A DNA stretch of 64,000 nucleotides from Tritonibacter scottomollicae (GCF_003003215.1 NZ_PVUF01000014.1:1-64000), one strand, 5' to 3'. Shown: positions 44,095 through 53,450, counted from the first letter of the stretch. Made by a program: numbers and translations. The notes: a model not told the origin generated them from the letters alone.

Positions 44095-44912
44095 TGCTCA
44101 AGCCTGCAACTCTTGCCCTCCTGCTGGCCTCCGTCGCAGCCCCGGTACAAGCCCGGCTTACCTGCAATGGGGCCGAAGTGGACGGCTGGCATTTTTACTG
44201 CGACCCCGAACCTGCCAAGGAGCCGGAACCCGCGCCACCGCCGCCTGAACCGGAAGCCAAGAAGCAACCGCAGGATCCCGAAGAGCCAAAGGAAATGACA
44301 GCGACGGAAGAGATCGAGGCATTCCGCAAATACGCGGATGAGCTGAAGCATCGCGCCATTCTCGATCCGACCCCGGAAAACGTGCAGGCCTATATGGAGG
44401 TCAACAAGCAGATGGCGCAGCAGGCGGCACGCTTTGCAGCGGTCTGGCAGCGCGTTCTCTTTGGCACCCCGCACCTCGATGCAAATGTCAGCCGCCCACT
44501 GACCCAGATGGGCACCAATATCTATCAGGATCAGCGCAACGCAGCAGAGCAGGCCGCTTTGCAGCGGGCCGCGCAGGATGCCGGTCTGATCTTTGTCTAT
44601 GACGATCCGGTTGATTGCCGCCTCTGTCTGGCACAGGCGCAGATCCTCGACGCTATGCGGAACGCATACGGCGTGGAAATCCTCGCGGTGTCCACCGATG
44701 GCAGTCCGATTCAATACTTCCCTGATGCCGTGCCCAATGAAGGCCAGCTCGAAGCGCTGGACCTTGCTGACAAGCCGCGCCCCTTCATTGCCATTGTCGA
44801 TCCCACCAGCGGCGAGACGCAGCTGATCGGGGGCGGGTTGCTGACGGAAGACCAGATCCTTGAGCGCATCTACGTGGTTCGGGAAGTGCCCATGGGCGAA
44901 CGGTTTGAGTGA
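44094..44912 (+). CDS. traF: F-type conjugal transfer protein TraF (thioredoxin-like)
   Basis: 272 aa with a signal peptide ending at PVQARL. A Pro/Glu-rich linker (residues about 40-65) is followed by a helical part (FRKYADELKHRAILDPTPENVQAYMEVNKQMAQQA) and a thioredoxin-like domain with IFVYDDPVDCRLCLAQAQIL, giving a CRLC pair. F TraF normally lacks CxxC, while P-type homologues keep it. Role: periplasmic pilus assembly and disulfide handling. Confidence 0.85.
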   Translation: MLKPATLALLLASVAAPVQARLTCNGAEVDGWHFYCDPEPAKEPEPAPPPPEPEAKKQPQDPEEPKEMTATEEIEAFRKYADELKHRAILDPTPENVQAYMEVNKQMAQQAARFAAVWQRVLFGTPHLDANVSRPLTQMGTNIYQDQRNAAEQAALQRAAQDAGLIFVYDDPVDCRLCLAQAQILDAMRNAYGVEILAVSTDGSPIQYFPDAVPNEGQLEALDLADKPRPFIAIVDPTSGETQLIGGGLLTEDQILERIYVVREVPMGERFE

Positions 44913-44925
44913 AGGAGCAGGTACA

Positions 44926-46161
44926 ATGTCATTTTCCATCAACAACACCGCAGTAGATCCGGCCACGGAAGAGGGCCAGATCCGTCTTGGCAAGGCGCAT
45001 CAGGAGCGCAGCCGCGTCATCTGCACTTGCAGCTCACCCGCGCCCGCCATGTATGTCGCCTGCGTCAATGGCCGGTTTATCCTGAAACGGATGCCGGGCA
45101 GCGGGCCTGAACATGCACCGGGTTGTGACTCCTTCCTCCCTCCTGAAGATCTTTCCGGCCTTGCACAGGTGCAGGGCAACGCGATCAAGGAAGATCTTGA
45201 AACGGGCATCACCTCTCTGAGGGTCGATTTTTCCCTGTCGATGGGCAGCAAGCGGCCGGCACCGCCGCCGCCGTCTGGCAAAGCGCCGACCGAGGCCAAG
45301 ATCACACCCCGCAAGCTCGGGCTATCGAGCCTGTTGCAGTATCTGTGGCATGAAGCCGACCTGGTGAAATGGACGCCGGCCATGAAGGGCAAACGCTGGT
45401 GGGGTCCGGTGCAGCGTGCCATTGGCACCGCAGCCGTCGGAAAAACCGCCAAGTCTCGCGATCTGCGCGATATCTTGTATGTGCCGGAAGTCTGGAAGCC
45501 GGAGCTGAAGGCGCAGAATGCAGCCCGCCGGGCAAAACTCCTGCGCACCCTGCAAGCTCCGGAGCGGGGCACCGCGCCGCTTGGTCTGGTCGTGGCGGAA
45601 TACAAAACCCATGAAGCGACACGGATGGGCGCCCGCTTCCTGTTCAAACACGCCCCCGATTGCGCCTTCTTTGCGGAAGCGGATCTGGTGAAGAAGTTCG
45701 AGACCGTCTTTGCCCATCAGTTGATGCTCGCGGAAACGCTGGGCGATGTGCATGTGATGGTGATCGCCACGTTCAATGTCGCCAAGGCCGGTTATCCGGT
45801 TCTGCGCGAGATCGGCATGATGCTGGTGACAAACACCTGGATCCCGTTTGAAAACCTCCGCGACTACGAGCTGATCACCGCACTGACAGAGACCGACCGC
45901 GCGTTTCTGAAATCTCAGCGATTCATGCTGGCCGATGCCACGCCGATTGCCTCGGCGGTGCTGACGGATCTCGCCAGCCCGATGTCACTGTTTGCCGCCT
46001 CACCTTCAGCCAATGCCGATGAGATTGCTGCCCTGGGCGAGGTCGCCGCCGATGGCACCTATCCGGCGTGGCTCTGGATTGAAGACGATCTGATGCCAGA
46101 GCTGCCCGCAAAAGGCGCGCAAGTGGCTGAGGCCTCCCTCATTGAAAGGAAAGACGCATGA
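44926..46161 (+). CDS. DUF1173 family protein inside the tra operon
   Basis: 411 aa from the ATG at 44926, preceded by GGAGCAGG. Seen are ICTCSSPAPAMYVACVNGRFILKRMPGSGPEHAPGCDSF (a Cys/His cluster) and SLLQYLWHEADLVKWTPAMKGKRWWGPVQRAI, as in DUF1173. No signal peptide, so cytoplasmic. Function unknown; members often sit in conjugative or integrative elements. The gene lies between traF and traH, overlapping the traH start by four bases. Confidence 0.72.
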   Translation: MSFSINNTAVDPATEEGQIRLGKAHQERSRVICTCSSPAPAMYVACVNGRFILKRMPGSGPEHAPGCDSFLPPEDLSGLAQVQGNAIKEDLETGITSLRVDFSLSMGSKRPAPPPPSGKAPTEAKITPRKLGLSSLLQYLWHEADLVKWTPAMKGKRWWGPVQRAIGTAAVGKTAKSRDLRDILYVPEVWKPELKAQNAARRAKLLRTLQAPERGTAPLGLVVAEYKTHEATRMGARFLFKHAPDCAFFAEADLVKKFETVFAHQLMLAETLGDVHVMVIATFNVAKAGYPVLREIGMMLVTNTWIPFENLRDYELITALTETDRAFLKSQRFMLADATPIASAVLTDLASPMSLFAASPSANADEIAALGEVAADGTYPAWLWIEDDLMPELPAKGAQVAEASLIERKDA

Positions 46162-47549
46162 AAAAGCTGTTCGTAAACTGTGCGTTTGTCGCCGCCAGCC
46201 TCTTTGCAGCTGGTCCGTCGCAGGCCGATGTAGGGTCTGACCTGAAGAATTTCTGGGAGCGCACCGGCGGTGGCGTGAACGTCACCAAACCCACGGCCTA
46301 CCGAGGTCAGCAGGCGGGCTATGCCACGCTCGGCTCTCTGTATCTGCGCACCCGACCGCGCAACAGTCAGCTGGCCACGATCCAGCTGCCCTCGATCCGC
46401 GCGGGTTGTGGTGGCATCGACATCTTTGGTGGCGCGTTTTCCTTTATCTCCGAGGACGAGCTGATCGCGCTGATGGAAGCGATCATGCAGAACGCTGCCG
46501 GGTTTGCATTTGAGCTGGCGCTGGAAAGCCTGTCTCCGTCTGTTCAGGAAATCGTCGCCAAGCTGCGCGACCTGATGCAGCAAGTGAACTCCACCAACAT
46601 CAATTCCTGCGAAGCCGGTCAGCTGCTCACCTCATCGCTTTGGCCCAAGATGGACGGCGCATCCCAGCACGTTTGTCAGACCATCGGCGGCTACACGGGC
46701 CGTTTCGCCGACCGGGTGGCCTCCCGCCACGGCTGTGGCACTGGTGGCAATCACAGCTCCACCATGGACCGGGCGGATGGCGCGCTCGCGGATCAGGTGC
46801 CCACGGACGTCAACTATGCATGGCGCGCAGTGAAGAAGAACAACTTCCTGTCCTCGAACCCGCGCATTGCGGAATTCTTCATGACGCTCACCGGTACGAT
46901 CATCACCGTTGCGGCGGAGGATGACGATACCAGTCCGACGCACCGCACCATTCCTGCGCGCGCCCTGTCACCTGATGCGGCCAAGGCGCTGGTGGAAGGC
47001 GGCGCCTACAAAAGCCTGCGCTGCGACGAAGTGAATGAATGTCTGAACCCGGTCATGCGCGATCTGACACTCAATGCAAATGACGCTCTCTTTGCTGTCA
47101 CCGCCAAGGCTATCCAGGATCTGTCGGACGCGATCAGCAACGACACTGAGCCACCGGATGAAGCCATTGCGCTGATCAACCTCACATCAGTCCCGATCTA
47201 TGAGCACTTGGTCACGGCCAAGAGCTACAAGTACAAATTCGTTCAGGACGACATCAACTCGATGGCGGAGCTGGTCGCTGTGGATCTGTCGATTGCCTAC
47301 ATTGATGAAGGCGTGAGCGAGATCCTGAACAGCGCCGCCAATGTCGATATTGCCGGCGATCTGAACCGGGAGTTTCAGGAAAAGGTCAGCCACACCAAGG
47401 GTGTGCTGCAGGATCTTCGCGCCTCCGCGCAGCGCAAATATGCGGAAGCCCTGCGCAACCTGGAGCGGCTGCATCTCGCCAAGGGCGAACTGGCTGCTTC
47501 GTCCAACACCATCTTTGGCAACATGATCAACGTGTCGGGAGGACAATAA
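46158..47549 (+). CDS. traH: Conjugal transfer protein TraH
   Basis: 463 aa with a signal peptide (LFVNCAFVAASLFAAGPSQA). Conserved parts include FWERTGGGVNVTKPTAYRGQQAGYATLGSL, QLPSIRAGCGGIDIFGGAFSFIS and QHVCQTIGG. TraH is a periplasmic/outer-membrane linked pilus assembly factor. Normal length for the family. Confidence 0.92.
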   Translation: MKKLFVNCAFVAASLFAAGPSQADVGSDLKNFWERTGGGVNVTKPTAYRGQQAGYATLGSLYLRTRPRNSQLATIQLPSIRAGCGGIDIFGGAFSFISEDELIALMEAIMQNAAGFAFELALESLSPSVQEIVAKLRDLMQQVNSTNINSCEAGQLLTSSLWPKMDGASQHVCQTIGGYTGRFADRVASRHGCGTGGNHSSTMDRADGALADQVPTDVNYAWRAVKKNNFLSSNPRIAEFFMTLTGTIITVAAEDDDTSPTHRTIPARALSPDAAKALVEGGAYKSLRCDEVNECLNPVMRDLTLNANDALFAVTAKAIQDLSDAISNDTEPPDEAIALINLTSVPIYEHLVTAKSYKYKFVQDDINSMAELVAVDLSIAYIDEGVSEILNSAANVDIAGDLNREFQEKVSHTKGVLQDLRASAQRKYAEALRNLERLHLAKGELAASSNTIFGNMINVSGGQ

Positions 47550-47553
47550 CCCC

Positions 47554-50500
47554 ATGCCCGAACTCGAATTCCATACTGTTGGTGGTGGCTTCTACCTTTA
47601 CGACATCTTCAACTACCTCGCAGCCTTCACCGGCTCGGGGAGCTTCGGGGCTTTGCTCTATGGGGGCATCGCCGCCGGGATCTTTGCTGCCAGCATTCAA
47701 CTGGTCGTCTTTGGAGCCGTCCGGCAGGTCTTTACCTATTTTATCGGAGCCATGCTGGTAGTGGGCATCGGCATCGGTCCCAAGGCGCGGGTGGTAATCA
47801 TGGATTCCACCGTGCCACTGGGGATCTACGGCGTTGTCGATGGCGTGCCGTGGTCCGTTGCCTGGGTCGGCTCTCTGACATCGAGGACCGGGGCCGCGAT
47901 CACCGATCAGATGGAAACGCTGCTCGCCGCCCCGGATGACCTCACCTACCAAAAATCCGGCATGATGTTTGGCTCCACGATCATGAGCCAGGCGGCACGC
48001 TGGCGCGCGGTGACTCCCATTGTTCACGACAGCCTCGTGAACTTCATGGAAAACTGCATGGTCGATGGTTCCAACATTGGCTTGGTGGATACTGGAAATT
48101 TGGGGCATGCGGGCGATCTCTATGCGTTCATCGGCGCCTATGTCCCGAACTCTTTGGCCTACTTTGATCCGGTGCTCGATGAAACCACCACTTGTAAAGA
48201 TGGCTGGCCACGCATTCAGGAGCGTCTCAACAATGAAGTGGTCAATGTGCTTCGTCAGAAAGCCGCGGCGCAGTTCGGCCTTCGTCGCGGAGGGGACGTC
48301 ACACTTGCCGCTCAGAAAATGCGGGCCACCCTCTCTGACTTTCAAAACTACATCGGTATGACCTCGGCCGGATCGACGGAGACGATCCGCCAGACCATGC
48401 TGACGAACTCCATGGACGGTGCAGTCCAGCGCCTCATTGCCAGCTCGGGCAACAATGCTGCCATGACGGCCTATCAAGCCGCACGGACGGAGGCACAGAC
48501 CTCAGCCAGCTACAGCGCAGTTGGGATCTCCGCCCTTAAATGGGTGCCGCTCCTGAAAATCGTGTTTACGGCGATCTACCTTGCCGCCTTCCCGCTGGCG
48601 GTGATCATGATGATGACGCCAATGGTGTGGAGCGTTCTGAAAGGCTACTTCGGCGGCTTCATCTGGCTTGCAGCATGGGATCCGCTTTCCGCTATCCTGC
48701 ATTCCATCGTGATGAAAGCCAGCGCGGGCTATTATCGTGAAGCCATGGGCTCCTTCCGGACCGGCACCATAGATTATCAGATGACCTTCGCCAATTACCT
48801 CGGCATCCGCGCCGTGGAGCAGGATGTCGGGACAATTGCCGGATACCTGATGATGTCCGTGCCCTTCCTCGCCACCGTGATCCTCTTTGGCGCCGGTCGC
48901 ATGGCGGGTCTTGCCACCTCGATGCTGAATGTGAGCCAGGGCGCCGGCATTGAATCCGGGCGCGAAGCGGCCACGGGCAATATCTCTCTGGCAAACGCCA
49001 GCATGAACAACTTTGCTGCAAACAAGTGGAACACCTCGTCTGTCCACGACGCCGGAGCCAGCACCGTCCGTATGGGCAATGGTGCCATGCGGACCGTCAA
49101 CTCCGATGGTTCGGTGGTATTTGGAACCGGCTCGGCGCAGTCCACCAGCGGCATGTCGGCCAGAGTTGGGCAAACCATACGGGAAGAAATCTCGGACCGT
49201 AAGGAAGATGCGGTGCGCAACGCGACCTCGCTACGCGACGAATGGAGCACGGCGGTCAATCAGACAGCCTCGAATTACGCAGACTTCGGGCGGTCTTTGT
49301 CCTCGGGGACATCCGTTTCCAATGACCAGTCCACGTCGCAGGGGCGTCGTCATCAACAAGAAGCGCGGGAAGCCCATTCCGCCGTCGAGAGCTTTGCGAA
49401 AGAGCATGGGATTTCCCTCGATGCGGCTTACAAGGTCGCCCTTACCGCTGGCGTGAAAGGCGGAAGCGGCGGCGGTGGCACAGGTCTTTCTGCTGGCCTC
49501 GATGGTACGATTACTGGAACTGGCCTCGATCAGGACGCCTACCGCCGTGCTGAGAATGCGGCCCGTGAATCTGGCCTCTCAGAAACAGTCGCAAAATACG
49601 GCGATGCGGTGAATGCCATTCGCGCCAGCGAGACCAGCAATCTGACCAATACGGAAAGTGGCGGCGACCGCTGGAGCATCGAGGATGTTAAGCGCAAAGG
49701 CGAAACCTATGCGGAGGCACGCGAAGAGGCGCAAACACTCGCCTCGGCAGAAAGCAACCTCTACTCCCACGGCGTCAGCTATGACAGTCAGCTGACAGAC
49801 GCTGTGATCGGGGAATGGCGCGAAGCTGGTATCAGCGATGAACAGATTTCCAGCTTGCTGAACCCAAAATCAACCGCTGGCGTCAAAGCTCAGGAAGCAG
49901 CGGTTGAACAGGTTCTACCCAACCTGCTGCAAGAACTTGGCCTCGACAGGCCGAACCCTGGCCTCGCACAGGCTCATACGCTCAGCCGCCCGGAAGAAGA
50001 GATTACCACAAACAAGCTGCCGTCGGCCGGGGTTGAGCATACCCAAGACTACAACCGGGTCAGAGCAGCGACAGACAATGTGTCATCCGTCATGGACGGC
50101 CGCCGCAACACCATGACCGATGAAACCAATGCAAGCGCGACAGAGCACGAGCGCGCCGTAGTGGAAGGGCAGGACTTTGGTGTTGTTCCGGGTGCAGTGG
50201 CGAAAGTAGGTAGTACGCTTTCTGATATAGCAGACAGCGCCGCTGATGCTTGGAATGGTGCTTCCTCTGCAATCACCGGCACGCCTCAGCTCACCAATTA
50301 CGACCGTGACGTGATGATCCGGACCATCCATGGAGAGGCCGGTCGCGAAAGCGATATCGGGCAAGCTGGTGTGGCCCATGTGATCATGAACCGCGTCGAC
50401 GACCCACGCTGGGGAGACAATCCAGCCGAAGTCAGCCTTCAGCTGAAACAGTTCTCAGCCTGGAACAGCGGCACTGGCGGAAACAGCCTTCCTACAAAAC

Positions 50501-50751
50501 TTGAAGAAGGCAGTGAGCAATATGAGCGCATTGGCCGGATCGTCGATGGCGTCGCAGCCGGCGACATCGGCGATCCGACTGGCGGTGCGACCCACTACTA
50601 TTCCCCCAAAGGCATGGCAGCTCATGTCGCTGCGGGTGAACAATCCAACGAAATTCCAACCTGGCTGGGGCAGGAATCCCAAGCACGCGGACATGACAAC
50701 GTAACCATTGGCGGCCACATCTTCACTGGTCTCAAGAGGGACGGGGAATGA
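47554..50751 (+). CDS. traG: TraG mating-pair protein fused to a SleB-like peptidoglycan hydrolase
   Basis: 1065 aa. The N-terminal half has several membrane segments (GSFGALLYGGIAAGIFAAS, VFTYFIGAMLVVGIGIG, IVFTAIYLAAFPLAVIMMM, TIAGYLMMSVPFLATVILFG) and matches TraG, which joins pilus assembly to mating-pair stabilisation and entry exclusion. The periplasmic part is Ser/Gly rich. From about residue 913 a Hydrolase_2 (SleB-type) domain begins: YDRDVMIRTIHGEAGRES, with a likely catalytic Glu at 928, HVIMNRVDDPRW and GATHYYSPKGM. F plasmids encode this hydrolase activity elsewhere. Confidence 0.88.
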   Translation: MPELEFHTVGGGFYLYDIFNYLAAFTGSGSFGALLYGGIAAGIFAASIQLVVFGAVRQVFTYFIGAMLVVGIGIGPKARVVIMDSTVPLGIYGVVDGVPWSVAWVGSLTSRTGAAITDQMETLLAAPDDLTYQKSGMMFGSTIMSQAARWRAVTPIVHDSLVNFMENCMVDGSNIGLVDTGNLGHAGDLYAFIGAYVPNSLAYFDPVLDETTTCKDGWPRIQERLNNEVVNVLRQKAAAQFGLRRGGDVTLAAQKMRATLSDFQNYIGMTSAGSTETIRQTMLTNSMDGAVQRLIASSGNNAAMTAYQAARTEAQTSASYSAVGISALKWVPLLKIVFTAIYLAAFPLAVIMMMTPMVWSVLKGYFGGFIWLAAWDPLSAILHSIVMKASAGYYREAMGSFRTGTIDYQMTFANYLGIRAVEQDVGTIAGYLMMSVPFLATVILFGAGRMAGLATSMLNVSQGAGIESGREAATGNISLANASMNNFAANKWNTSSVHDAGASTVRMGNGAMRTVNSDGSVVFGTGSAQSTSGMSARVGQTIREEISDRKEDAVRNATSLRDEWSTAVNQTASNYADFGRSLSSGTSVSNDQSTSQGRRHQQEAREAHSAVESFAKEHGISLDAAYKVALTAGVKGGSGGGGTGLSAGLDGTITGTGLDQDAYRRAENAARESGLSETVAKYGDAVNAIRASETSNLTNTESGGDRWSIEDVKRKGETYAEAREEAQTLASAESNLYSHGVSYDSQLTDAVIGEWREAGISDEQISSLLNPKSTAGVKAQEAAVEQVLPNLLQELGLDRPNPGLAQAHTLSRPEEEITTNKLPSAGVEHTQDYNRVRAATDNVSSVMDGRRNTMTDETNASATEHERAVVEGQDFGVVPGAVAKVGSTLSDIADSAADAWNGASSAITGTPQLTNYDRDVMIRTIHGEAGRESDIGQAGVAHVIMNRVDDPRWGDNPAEVSLQLKQFSAWNSGTGGNSLPTKLEEGSEQYERIGRIVDGVAAGDIGDPTGGATHYYSPKGMAAHVAAGEQSNEIPTWLGQESQARGHDNVTIGGHIFTGLKRDGE

Positions 50752-50753
50752 TG

Positions 50754-50987
50754 TCAGTGATCTCTGTAGTAGCTGCCGTGCATGTTTCTGGAATCCATCA
50801 GGTCGCCATTGATGTCATAGCCACCACTACGGCTCCCGTCATTGTTCCGCAGAAGCCAAATGACGAGCCACGCGGTTCCTACAAGGCCATAGGCGATGAA
50901 CAGACCTTCAAACGGGCTGAAGTTGAGCACCACAAAGCCCACGATGTAGGCGATCACTTTCCAGTTTTTGGTCATGAGACGTTTCAT
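50754..50987 (-). CDS. Small membrane protein, convergent with traG
   Basis: 77 aa from the ATG at 50987, preceded by GAGGAGAG on the minus strand. It has one long or two short hydrophobic segments (VIAYIVGFVVLNFSPFEGLFIAYGLVGTAWLVIWLL) and a polar tail. It is the only minus-strand gene in the transfer region and ends two bases after the traG stop. The size and place recall entry-exclusion proteins, which lie near traG in F-like plasmids, but no similarity can be claimed. Confidence 0.65.
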   Translation of the reverse strand: MKRLMTKNWKVIAYIVGFVVLNFSPFEGLFIAYGLVGTAWLVIWLLRNNDGSRSGGYDINGDLMDSRNMHGSYYRDH

Positions 50988-51079
50988 AGCGGTCTCTCCT
51001 CTAAGGCGAAGCAGTGTAGCAGCTTTCGCGTTTCCATCCAATGAACCCCCGACAATTCGAAGAACAGAAAGGCAACAGT

Positions 51080-51883
51080 ATGATTTCGAGCAACAGAACA
51101 TTTGGTAAGACCTTGATGGCGTCTGCAGTGGGTTTTGCCCTGCTATGGACCCCTGCAGCCGCCGAACAAGGCTCGCGTGACATGTCGAAACGGCAGGCAG
51201 GTGAAGGTTTCACTGCGCGCGCGGTCGAGCGCACAGAAGGAACCGACGCTGAATTTGATGAGCGTGTTCGTCAGGCACTGCTCCGCAATCCGGAAATCAT
51301 GTTGGAGATCTTCGCTCTCCTTGAGCAAAAGGAAGTGGCTTCAAAGGCTGTGAAAGATCAGGATCTGATCGCCTCCGTAGCTGATGACCTGTTCGCCGGC
51401 CTCGATCCGGACAAGCCGATCCTGGTCGAGTTTCAGGACTACAACTGTGGCTACTGCCGGAAATCGCACGCCACCGTTCAGGCCCTTCGTGAACAGATGC
51501 CGGATCTGCAGCTGGTCTTGATGGAAATGCCAATCCTCAGCGACGGCTCTCGCTACACCGCACAAGCCGCATTGGCCCTGAAGGCACTGGAAGGTGAAGA
51601 GGCCTATCTCAACTTTGCCGATGCGATCATGGGCGGAACAGCGACCGCGAATGTTGGCACCGTGCTGCGCGTGCTAACCGATCAGGGGCACGACGCTGAA
51701 GCCGTCGTGAAAGCCATCAAGTCAGGGCAGGGCGCAGACGAGCTGAAGAAGGCACAAGATCTCGCCGATGCGCTTGGCGTGACCGGCACACCTTACTTCG
51801 TGGGTCCAAGCGGCATCATTCGCGGCGCCGCGTCCATCGAGCGCCTGAAAGGGCTGACCACAAGCGGCGAGACCAACCGTTAA
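51080..51883 (+). CDS. DsbA-family thiol-disulfide oxidoreductase
   Basis: 267 aa from the ATG at 51080. The signal peptide ends near PAAAEQ. A helical stalk (FDERVRQALLRNPEIMLEIFALLEQKEVASKAVKDQ) precedes a DsbA/Com1-like domain with ILVEFQDYNCGYCRKSHATV (CGYC) and the cis-Pro loop VTGTPYFVG. It probably oxidises or isomerises disulfides of TraU, TraN and TraH in the periplasm. Confidence 0.88.
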   Translation: MISSNRTFGKTLMASAVGFALLWTPAAAEQGSRDMSKRQAGEGFTARAVERTEGTDAEFDERVRQALLRNPEIMLEIFALLEQKEVASKAVKDQDLIASVADDLFAGLDPDKPILVEFQDYNCGYCRKSHATVQALREQMPDLQLVLMEMPILSDGSRYTAQAALALKALEGEEAYLNFADAIMGGTATANVGTVLRVLTDQGHDAEAVVKAIKSGQGADELKKAQDLADALGVTGTPYFVGPSGIIRGAASIERLKGLTTSGETNR

Positions 51884-51918
51884 GCAAAGCACTTGGCAAC
51901 GCATACAGGAGAAACAAT

Positions 51919-52317
51919 ATGACCCGTCAGATCTTGGAAATCTCAAAGAGCCTGCTTGGAGCAACGCTCTCAACCACACTCACTGTCCTCAATCGTAGCA
52001 CGACACTTTTTCCCTTCGTAGTCGCCGCGAATGTGCTCCGCCTGCGCATTCAGACCGTTTTCCTTTCAGATATGGAAATTGCCGTAGGAGCGGATAGCGC
52101 GAGAGGAGCCACTTGGTACGACACTCTCGCGACCTCGATGGAGCCTATCAACCTGCTCCCTGTTGTCCTTGTCTCCTTGGCGGCCGGCATCGCCTTGGCG
52201 ATCTTCGAGGCGATCTCGAAGGAACGGATGATCAACACCTCCGGAAGCGCTGGAGCTGGCCGCAAGGATCGCAACGACTGGATAAGACCGGCCACCAGCG
52301 TGGAAACCAACGGATAG
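51919..52317 (+). CDS. Hypothetical membrane protein
   Basis: 132 aa, preceded by AGGAGAAAC. Two hydrophobic stretches (LFPFVVAANVLRLRI, a weak one, and INLLPVVLVSLAAGIALAIFEAI) and a polar C-terminus. No family recognised. It follows dsbA by 35 bases and so may be co-transcribed. Confidence 0.65.
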   Translation: MTRQILEISKSLLGATLSTTLTVLNRSTTLFPFVVAANVLRLRIQTVFLSDMEIAVGADSARGATWYDTLATSMEPINLLPVVLVSLAAGIALAIFEAISKERMINTSGSAGAGRKDRNDWIRPATSVETNG

Positions 52318-52335
52318 GCACTGTCAGGGATAATC

Positions 52336-52405
52336 GCGGCGGGCCTTGGCTGAAAACGGTGTCGTCGTGATGAGGCTCCCAGCCTGGGCAAATCTGGCCC
52401 GCCGC
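52336..52405. other. Structured intergenic element with long inverted repeat
   Basis: GCGGCGGGCC and GGCCCGCCGC are perfect 10-bp arms 50 bases apart. The loop holds a second hairpin (AGGCT-CCC-AGCCT). It may be a folded RNA element or a protein site in the gap before the lipoprotein gene. Confidence 0.55.
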
Positions 52406-52472
52406 TTCCAATCAAATTCACCCCAAAGGGTAGCGCTGTAAAGGCAGCCCCCCGAACATTTTGGAACACGAC

Positions 52473-52958
52473 ATGAAAACAACAGTTATTTCACTCACAC
52501 TTATCTCTGCTTTTACGCTCTCCGGCTGCATGGGCGGCGTGTCTCAGACGTCCGCCAATGTGATGGGCATGCAGTCCATCGCAGGCGTTCAGCGCTCCGC
52601 GCAGGCACAGCCCACGGAAAAGGATCTCGCTCTGTCCTGCAGTCAGGTGCAAAGCGAGCTGAGCCGGATCTATGCGCGCATGGAAGAGGTCAACAAATCC
52701 GAACGTGCCCGCGAGCGCAACGCCAACCTCACTGGCGGTTTGCTTGATGCGGGCCTGTCCGTCGTCGGCGCTGGCGCCATCGCCAATGCGGGATCCGCTC
52801 AGGCCATTTCCAACATCGGCACCGCCACCACCGTGGCCGGCGCGGCCGCCAGCACCACGCGCGGCTCCGGTCCCAGCGCCCAGACATACAATGAAGCAAT
52901 GGCCATGGCCGAACGCAGCTCGGTCCTTGAGCGCGTGAAACTCGCCAAAGGCTGCTGA
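52473..52958 (+). CDS. Putative lipoprotein
   Basis: 161 aa from the ATG at 52473. The lipobox is TLSGC at about residue 17. The mature part has a helical segment (QVQSELSRIYARMEEVNKSERARERNANL) and an Ala/Gly-rich stretch (GAGAIANAGSAQAISNIGTATTVAGAAAS) that could be a glycine-zipper-like membrane segment. No family recognised. With the next gene it forms a lipoprotein pair, a setting seen for surface-exclusion or envelope proteins of plasmids. Confidence 0.68.
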   Translation: MKTTVISLTLISAFTLSGCMGGVSQTSANVMGMQSIAGVQRSAQAQPTEKDLALSCSQVQSELSRIYARMEEVNKSERARERNANLTGGLLDAGLSVVGAGAIANAGSAQAISNIGTATTVAGAAASTTRGSGPSAQTYNEAMAMAERSSVLERVKLAKGC

Positions 52959-52988
52959 CAGATGTCGATTTCCAACAAGAGGTCCAAG

Positions 52989-53423
52989 ATGAATATCAAA
53001 CCCATTGCCGCAACGCTCCTGGCTGCAACCACGCTTGCCGGCTGTCTCAATGACGGGACAGTCGCCGACAAACACGCAATCACCTTTGAAAAGCCCAACC
53101 CGGGCGGCGGGCCATCAAAGGCGCAGAGCCAATCGGCGCTGCAGCAATGGCTGATTGCCAATGTCCCTGAAGGTGACACCGCCAAGAATATCAGCGTCGG
53201 CCCGGTACGCTACGCGGCGATCCTCTGGCCGTTTCCGGAAAAGGACTACTTCGTCTGCGCTCGATACACGGCGAAGAACCAGTACGGAACCTATGAGCCG
53301 CCGCGCAACGTCCTGATGACCATGCGTGTCTATGACGCCGCCAAAGGCTGGCAAGCCGCGCTGATCAAGGATGAGACCTTCGACGGCTATCGCCAATACT
53401 GCATCGGTCAGCCGCATGCATAG
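52989..53423 (+). CDS. Putative lipoprotein
   Basis: 144 aa from the ATG at 52989, preceded by GAGGTCC. The lipobox is TLAGC at about residue 18. The mature domain shows YFVCARYTAKNQYGTYEPPRNVLMTMRVYDAAKGW, a compact beta-rich fold with two Cys. Function unknown. Similar small lipoproteins occur in many proteobacteria. Confidence 0.7.
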   Translation: MNIKPIAATLLAATTLAGCLNDGTVADKHAITFEKPNPGGGPSKAQSQSALQQWLIANVPEGDTAKNISVGPVRYAAILWPFPEKDYFVCARYTAKNQYGTYEPPRNVLMTMRVYDAAKGWQAALIKDETFDGYRQYCIGQPHA

Positions 53424-53450
53424 TTTGATTTCCGGCTGAGTGGAGTTGAA

